This document shows, one piece after another, positions 54,601-63,600 of a stretch of 64,000 bases of DNA. Under the pieces are notes generated by a model. That model did no database searches. It was not told where the DNA came from and saw only the letters and a list, made by a program, of their open reading frames with translations. The DNA is from Vanilla planifolia (lineage: Eukaryota > Streptophyta > Magnoliopsida > Asparagales > Orchidaceae): positions 28,736,569 to 28,800,568 of the forward strand of contig CM043871.1 of NCBI GenBank assembly GCA_023846275.1. Reading direction: 5' to 3'. Each line of letters starts with the position of its first letter. Position 1 is the stretch's first letter. The translations under genes were made by a program, and so were the position numbers.

Positions 54601-57600
54601 ATCAAAGTTTTGTGCCACTTAGAGAGTGTAATTGTAAAATAAAACACCAAAATAATGGCATTAATGACATCATTTTGGTTGATATGCAGGTTGGTTTTAT
54701 TACTCAACAAGATTATAGAATAAACAACAATTATATATCATATGCATTCTTGCTACAACAAAAACTTAGTATCATGATCTTAGTATAATACCGTAATATA
54801 GAAGATACAATACAAAAAAAATTTCATTATGTTCAGCCTCTCAACTTACATGTCGCTTTAATCCCTCTCTCTTTGTATATTAGTAACATTACTTCTAATG
54901 TAAATAATAGGGAAATGAGCTTTACAAAGCTTAGTAGGTAAATTATATATAAAATAATATTTCTATATGAATTGATAATAAATAACACTAAATAAACGAT
55001 CATGACATCTTAATAATACTCAAGTTACAATAAATAATTAGCATGCTCTATATCATATGTATACATAAGTAGATATTTTATATATTTCATATATTTTGTA
55101 AATTATTATCAAATATTAAATGATGGTGATGATAAAATTGAATTAAAATCATCTTCAAAATCATTTCTTATAGATAAATAATAATTATATATCACTTGTA
55201 TTTCTGCTACAACAAAAAATCAATATCACTATCTCTAGTATAGTGTCGTAATAGACAAGATATAATACAAAAAAAAAGCTCTCAACATAGAACCACTTGA
55301 ATTACATGTTGCTTTGATCCCTTTCTATTTGTACATTAGTGGCATGGCTTGCAATGTAAACTGTAAGGAAATTAGCTTTGCAAAGCTTATTAGGTAAATT
55401 CTATATAAAATAATATTTTAATATAAATTAATAATAAAGAATAATAAATATACAATCATAACATCTTAGTAATACTCATAAATTAATATATTACAAAAAA
55501 TAATTAATATGTATGTCATATATATATAGAAGTAGATATTTTTATATTTACCTTATATTTACAATTTAATTATTGACATCAAATGGGGGGATCAATAGAA
55601 CAAAATTAAAACCATCTCCAAAATCATTTCTTACAGAATAAACATGATTAAATATTCATAGGTATTCATGCTATAATAAAAACTCACGATCATTATCTCT
55701 GGTATAATTATTGTAATATACAAAGTATAATACACACAAAAGTTCTCTATAACAAGCCACTCAAATTATATGCTTCTTTGATCTCTCTCTTTCTTTATGT
55801 ATTAGTAGCATGATTTGTAACATATATAATAAGAAAATGAGTTTTATAAAACTTAGTAAGTAAATCCTATATAGAATATCTTAATATGAACTGATAATAA
55901 GAAATAGTAAATAAACAATCATAATATCTTAGTAATACTTATAAATAAATATATTATAATAACTAATTCATATATTCTATATCATATATATACATAAGCA
56001 GATATAATCTTAACAATACTCATAAATAAATATGTTACAATAAATTATTAGCATGTTCTACATTATATATATATATATATATAATTAGATATTTTATATT
56101 TCTCATATATTTTTACCATATTTTTGTCAACATCAAATGAGGGTAATGATAAAACTAAATTAAAGTCATATTCAAAATTATTTATTATAGAATAAACAAT
56201 AATTATATATCATTTGCATTGTTCTTACAACAAAAACTCAGTATCACTATCTATAGTATAATGTTGTTATATACAAGATATAACGCACACAAAAAGATTC
56301 TTCACATCAATCCAATGACATACGCCACTCTGATTCTCCTCTCTTTGTGCATTAGTAGTATGATTTGCAATGTAAATATTAAAGAAATGATATTCACAAA
56401 GCTTAGCATGTGAATTCAATATAGAATAATTTCTTGACATTAACTGATGATAAAGTTTAGTAAATAAATAATCATGTCATCTTAATAATACTCGTAAATA
56501 AATATGTTATAATAATTAATTATCATGTTCTATATCATTTATATACATAATGAGATATTTTATATTTTACTTATATTTACCATATTATTATCAACACTAA
56601 ATGGGAATGATGATAAAATTGAATTAAAACAATTTCTTAAATCATTCATTTTAGAATAAATAACAATTATATATCATTTGCATTATTGCTATAACAAAAA
56701 CTTAGTATCACTATTTTTGGTATAATTTTGTAATAAAATAATATATATAATACACAAATTTTTCATAACAAGACAACTTATTATACTACTCTGATCTATC
56801 TCTCTCTGTGCATCAGTAACATAATTTATAATTTAAGTAATATGAAAATAAGCTTTACAAAATTTAATAGGTGAATTTTATATGAAATAATATCTTGGTA
56901 CGAATTGCTAATAAAGAGTAGTAAATAAACAAGTATGACACCTTAATACTACTCATAATAAATTATAATAAATAATTAGTTTGTTTCATATCATATATAT
57001 ACATAAATAGATATTTAATATGTTTCATAAATTTATCGTATTATTATCACTATCAAATAGAGAGGATAACAAAACTAAATTAAAACTATTTTCAAAATCA
57101 TTTTCTTTAGAATAAACAACAATTATATATCATATATATTCTTATTATAACAAAAACTCAATATCATTATCTCTGATGTAATATTGTTACATAAAAGATA
57201 TAATACACAAAAAAAGTTCTCCAAATCAAGCCACTCAACTTACATACTATTTTGATCTCTCTGTGCATCAGTAGCATGACTTGTAACGTAAATAATAAGG
57301 AAGTGAGCCTTACAAAGCTTAATAAGTGAATTCTATCTAGAATAATATCTCAATATGAACTGATAATATATTATAATAAATAAATAACCATGATATTTTA
57401 GTAATACTCATAAAAAATATATTATAATAAATAATTAACATGTTTTGTATTATATATATATACACAAGTAGATTTTTTATGTTTTATATACATTTGTCAT
57501 ATTATTATTAACATCAAATGGGAGTGATGATAAAACTAAATTAAAGCTATTTCCAAAATTATTCCTTATAGAATAAACAATAATTATATATCACATGCAT

Positions 57601-60600
57601 TCTTCTTATGACAAAAACTTAGTATCACTATCTCTAATATAATATTGTAATATACAAGATACAATACATACAAAAAGGTTCGCACCAAGCCACTCAATTT
57701 ACATACCACTTTGATCCCGCTCTTTTTGTATATTTGTAGTATAACTTCTAATATAAATTATAGGGAAATGAGTTTTACAAAACTTATTAGGTGAATTCTG
57801 TATAGAATAATATTTCAATATGAATGATAATAATAAAATAATAAAATAAATAAATAATCATAATATTTTAGTAATACTCATTAATAAATATGTTATAATA
57901 AATAATTAGTATATTTATATAACATATATATACATATATACAAGTAGATATTTTATATTTTTTATATATTTGTCATCTTTTTATAATCATACTTTATTTA
58001 TTTCTTTAAATCTCTCTTTTTTTTTGTTTTGTTTTTACTATAACTGTGTTTAGATTTCTCAAATGATTATTTTTTCATATATAATAACATTTCATCTCTA
58101 TTTAATATTTAATCATATTATGTATAAATTTAAATCATTAGGCATATCATAATTGACTAAACATATCATCCATATCTCATCTTTAGTAATCAAAACTTAA
58201 CACAAAATATTAATGATATCTGATAATATCTCAATTATATCATCTTCACATATCAAGTTTATACAAAGTATTAAAGATAATAAAAAAGATCTTTGACACT
58301 ATCTCATAGTATGGTATATAACTTGTGTCGATTATGTCTAGCATTATGTCTTAAAACTCATCATCTATATAATAAAAGTTATTAGATAATATCTTGAAAA
58401 AATGTATATTTTATTTCTCTTTCTTTTTATATCCAGATATCTAATTATCTCACATCATATATCATATCAAATTATGTCATTGTTTTAACTGTACACTTGA
58501 AATTCATGTGACCTACTATTTTATTAACTTTTTCTTTTATTATTTATTAGTTTTTTCTTATTATGTTTTAATAATTATATCTTATAGAATGCATCATATA
58601 CATGTGTATATATGCAGTTCTCTATGTTTATAGCATACATCACATCATGTCGTAACATAGTAATTATATTTGTTTATTTTCAGAATATACACATATAAAT
58701 AGATTATGTTATGCTAGAATGTTTAATAAATCAATATTTACTTATATTATAATTATTTAAATTTGTCTTTTCAAATTCTTAAAGATTGCTTTGATTTCAT
58801 TTTTGTTTTTCTTAATTTTCTAAAATTAATAACAAGTGGCAATAACATCGAAGACTGTTTCTAATCCCTTAAGATCCTGCAAAATTTCCTCAAAGTTGTC
58901 GTAACTTTTGTCATTATCTCGCTTGTGTCTTTGAAAGAACATGCTTTCTCTATAGTCAATAGAGTTAACCATTTTGAGTTTAACTCTGGCCTCTTAAAAC
59001 CATCATTGCCTTTGGTGTCAGATGTTATCTTAGTACGACATGGAATTTCTGACTTTTGAAATAATTGCACCACAGCTAGAATCAACTCCTTTAATTTCAC
59101 TATTTAGTGTTAGAAGCTTATGTATTTTTAGGAGATTGGGCCTGATTTTCTATTCAGCAGTGTGATGTGTTGGTGGATGCAAAAGCATAAGAAGCAAATG
59201 AATACAATAGGAAAATTTAGAAGGAATTCATCTTCAACTTCACTAGGCAAAACATAAAGAATTGTTACTACTGCAATTATGCTGATGATTTCATCATAGT
59301 TTAGGCTCAAAATTGTATTAATAATTTGTGAAATCTCTTATTCATGTGTGATTTTTTTAATAATAGTAAAACAATTTTCTTGTTATATTATATTTTTTTA
59401 AGTATGTTTAGATTATATATCTCAAGAATAAATAAGCAAATATTTTGGAGAATTTGGTTTTGAATCAAAGCATTAATTGAAGATGTTCAGTGAGAACATA
59501 ACTAATACCAAACATTAAGTGTGAATACACTTGGATAAGTTTTTATGGAGCCTCTTTATTTGGTATTAGAATGTTAAGCTCCATGATAATGGACTTGAGA
59601 TATTAAAATAGACAACGAGAATTTTAGTTTATATGATGATAGTTTTTCGAATATTTTTCTCACATAATTTATTATTCTTGGGTTTGCTTAAGATATGTAT
59701 ATGTTTCTTTACTTATTAATATGTTTTATTTAAGAATAAAAATAATAAGTTGCATTAATAAAATATATCCAAAATACTTAGGATAAAAAATCTCTAATGT
59801 ATATATAATTAAATATAATATACGGTACATTATCATTAATATGTACGTTAAGCAAAAATTTTTTTTAGAGCCTTGTGTATGATACATTAACTATAATGTT
59901 GTGCAGTGTGTTTAATTCAATTATCTTCATACACAGGAATTGATGATGCAATTAGTGTTTAACTTAGAACCTAATTATTGCATGAGGTACATTAGTATAT
60001 TTAGTTCATTTGGGTGTAAGTATTGAAACAGTGAGCTAAACCCGATGATTAAGTATGATACATTATTATTTAACATGTAGTCCGATTAGTATAATGTAGA
60101 GACCAACATATAGTGATGTCCTTGGAATAGACGTTATTCTTAGTTCATTTTTTGTAAGTAATGACTAGTTTGATTAGATTTTAAATTAAATATTAAAAAG
60201 TTTTTGGGGGTTTTTGTAGCCATTGGAAACATTTTTATGAAGTTATGAATTTAAATGTTGCTCATGTTATTTGATATAAATTATAAGGTTTTTATGAGAA
60301 TAGATAAATAGATTGCACCTTCAATCATAAGGATGGAATAGCTATTAAAATATCAAGCTTATTGGAAAATTTGAGATGTTGATGAGCTAGATGAATGAGG
60401 ACAAGAAAATCATAGAAGCATACTACCACAAATGTAAAGAGTCGAGGCAATTCCACCTTAAATAAAAAAAGGCCATGATGGCTACATCAATTGACTCAGA
60501 TCTATCATCATTGTCAAGAAGTAAAGAAAGTCAAGAATAAGAAATTGTTTACTTCATGACAAACCATAAATCATCTAAAAGTGTTTATGATAAGTAAATT

Positions 60601-63600
60601 CTCTTGTAGTGAGTAAATAATTTTCTTGAATTAATAGTTGTTTTTAAGATACTTTTGAAAAAATATAAAATTTTAAAAAAAGGAACACAATGATTATCTT
60701 GGTCTTTGTAAACTATTGAATAACAAAAATAAAGATATTTAAATGAATTAAAATAAATTAGGGATGAGCTTGTTCAAATCTATTAGTTTGAATACAAAAG
60801 ATAAAATAATTTTTTATTAATTTTAAAATTTATATTTAAATTGTTTTGTATCTTATCACATATAGAGGAATATTACATCTCAAAACTCTAAGCTTTATGC
60901 ATATAGAAGTTTCTTTTTTTGTATCACCACTTTATCATTATTATATGATAAAAGTCATATTTCTAAAGATTGTAAAATTACAATTAATGTTAATTCTAAG
61001 CATCTCTCTTATATTTAAATTGAAAAGAATAACAAAAATGTACTTAGTAAAGCTAATTTAATTGATTGATTATTGATTGATCAGACCCAAATTTATTTGG
61101 ATTCCAAAATCTAAGTCTTAAACTATTAAACTCGGGTGTATGCTTTCTTAATTGAATTAGATAAAAGGAAAAACCTATATGGAAGTATATTGATTAGTTT
61201 TAATAACTAATTTTATTATGCTTATAGGCCTTAAATTTGAGTTTTTTTTAAATTATCATATGCATGCAGATAATGGTGAGAAAAAAATTGAACCTCTGGT
61301 CTTATTTTTACTAATACAAGAAGTTTTTTTTTATATATATATAAAAGATAAAGAGAATAAAAAATTAGATCTCTTTTAAACCTTTATCTTATGTTTATAT
61401 TCAACAAATAGAATAACAAAACATTTGATTTTTTTTAATACATAACAGAAAAGAAAAGATAGATGTAAAATGAAAAATCTTATGTATTCTTTATGATTAG
61501 TTTAATATTGTTTTGATTATATATGCTTGAGAAGAGTATGTATCTAGAGAGAATGTTTACATGTTTATATGTTTTAATTATATTTTTTTATGTTCTTATT
61601 ATTTTATGGTTTTTACATTATTAAAAGAACTATTGAACGCTCAGTCCATTTGTGATTTATTTAATGATAACAAAATTAATTTCTTATTATATTAATATTT
61701 TTTAATTTTTTTATTATTAATCTAAAGAATAAATAAGTGAATATTTTGGAAAGTTTAATCTTGACTCAAATGACTAATTGATACTATTTTGATAAGCATG
61801 TAATCGTCACCAAATATTAAACTTGAGTAACAGAAGTTAATTGTTGGGTTTCCAAACCTTTATTTTCAACCCCCATGGTTGCACGGTTCTTACCTATAAA
61901 AGAAAAGCACTTATATGGTTGAATATTATAGCTGCAACATGGAATTTCTTCCCTTGTTAGTTCGTCGCTTATACGGTGCAACCATCATCCGTGGGCCCAA
62001 CTCTATATCGCTCTCGAAAGCATTAGAATTTTCACTCGACAACTTGAGTGCTTTTTTGCAACTTGAATGCATTTTTTTAAACTATTTTGGTTGAACATTT
62101 CCCTTTTTAGACGATAATGCTGAAGATGATGTGTTGGCCTTGTCCATTGGCATGGCCTTGCAATCTCTAGTAAAATGTCTCGTGGCCACATTCAAAACAA
62201 ATCAGAGAAAACCCTTCATATTTGAACCATTGATAAATGTTGTCCAATGACCCTTTAGACAAATCCCATTCATAAGAGGCTAACTAAGATCCATGGGAAT
62301 GAAAGCATGGGCATAGACAATCCATTTCTTCTTCAAGGTAACAGTGTCAACCTGCATTGGGATCCTTAGGAGCAATATCCCAATCTATTAAGGGAAGTTT
62401 GGAAACGAGCCTAAATTGTAGTTATCATTATTGAAGAAAGACTTGGTCAGAATATTATTGACCGTGCATCAAGGCCCAAGGCTTGCCCAATAGTCATCCA
62501 TAATTAACCATGTCATACCAAATCAAGATTGTCCAAATTATCAAAGTAGAGCAATAAACAATTTTGGCCAAGACTCAAGATGCAAATCCCATGAAAAGAC
62601 CAAATCTCTTTTGTGGTTCTCTTGTAATCCAAATAAAGAAAAATCTCCCAGTATAGAGTTGATCCACAAGGTTTTTCGAGTGTGAGGTAACCTAGGCTTT
62701 TTTTTTTTTTTTGGGTGGATGAACTTTTCTTCCCTTTTTAATTAGAGGTTGATTCCTTTAATGAAGGTAATAATACTTTATGTTTGATGCATAATTGAGG
62801 TTAATACTTTACTTTTTGTTTTCAATGGATGCTCATACTTTTCCATTTAATTTCAATAATACTTGCCCTTTTACTAATGAGTAGTTTGCATGGCATTGAT
62901 CTTATCCTCAAAATATGGAGGTTCAAGTTTCAAATCTAAGTCAAACCTTCTAATCTCTCTTCAAAAAAAGAAAAAGAAAAGTTTCTTTTCCATGCGTAAT
63001 AAGTGAGAATAACTTCTCGTTCCTTTCAATAAGGTAATTCCTTTTCTTTTGTGCAATGGAGGCAAAAAGCTTTTTCTTCCCTTTCTATAGAGCTTGAGAC
63101 CTTCCTTTCAATTGGTTATCACCATTAACAGTCCACTTCAAGCAAAAAGAAGCATGTTATAAAGAGAAGGTTCACATTTCTTTCATTTCATTACACTCAC
63201 ACATAGTCTCTTTCTTTTTCAATGAAATTGTAAAACAATATAACCTTTTCAAATACAAAATTCAACTCTTCCTTCATTTGCTTTGTGTGAAATCACACAC
63301 ACAATCTCTTTCTTTTTCAATTAAATTGTAAAACAATATAGCCTTGTCAAACAAAAAATTCCACTTTTCCTTCATTTGCTTATATGTCCATATTTCAATT
63401 GCAAAATGAAAAAAATAGTATGTTATAACTTTGCATCTCCTTTCAACATTATAAAATAAATGTGTTGATCTTTTAAACAAACAATTTTCATGAGAAATCA
63501 AATGCTTTTGGTATAATATAACAGCATATATAATAATCAAACATGTTCTCGAAATTGAAAGAACATTAATATGACATATCTCTAACCTTCAAAATAAAAC

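Noticed and set aside
54700-57980. CRISPR-like or rDNA-spacer interpretation of the tandem array
   Set aside because: The units are about 465 bp, eukaryotic AT-rich, with no short repeat-spacer pattern and no rRNA sequence.
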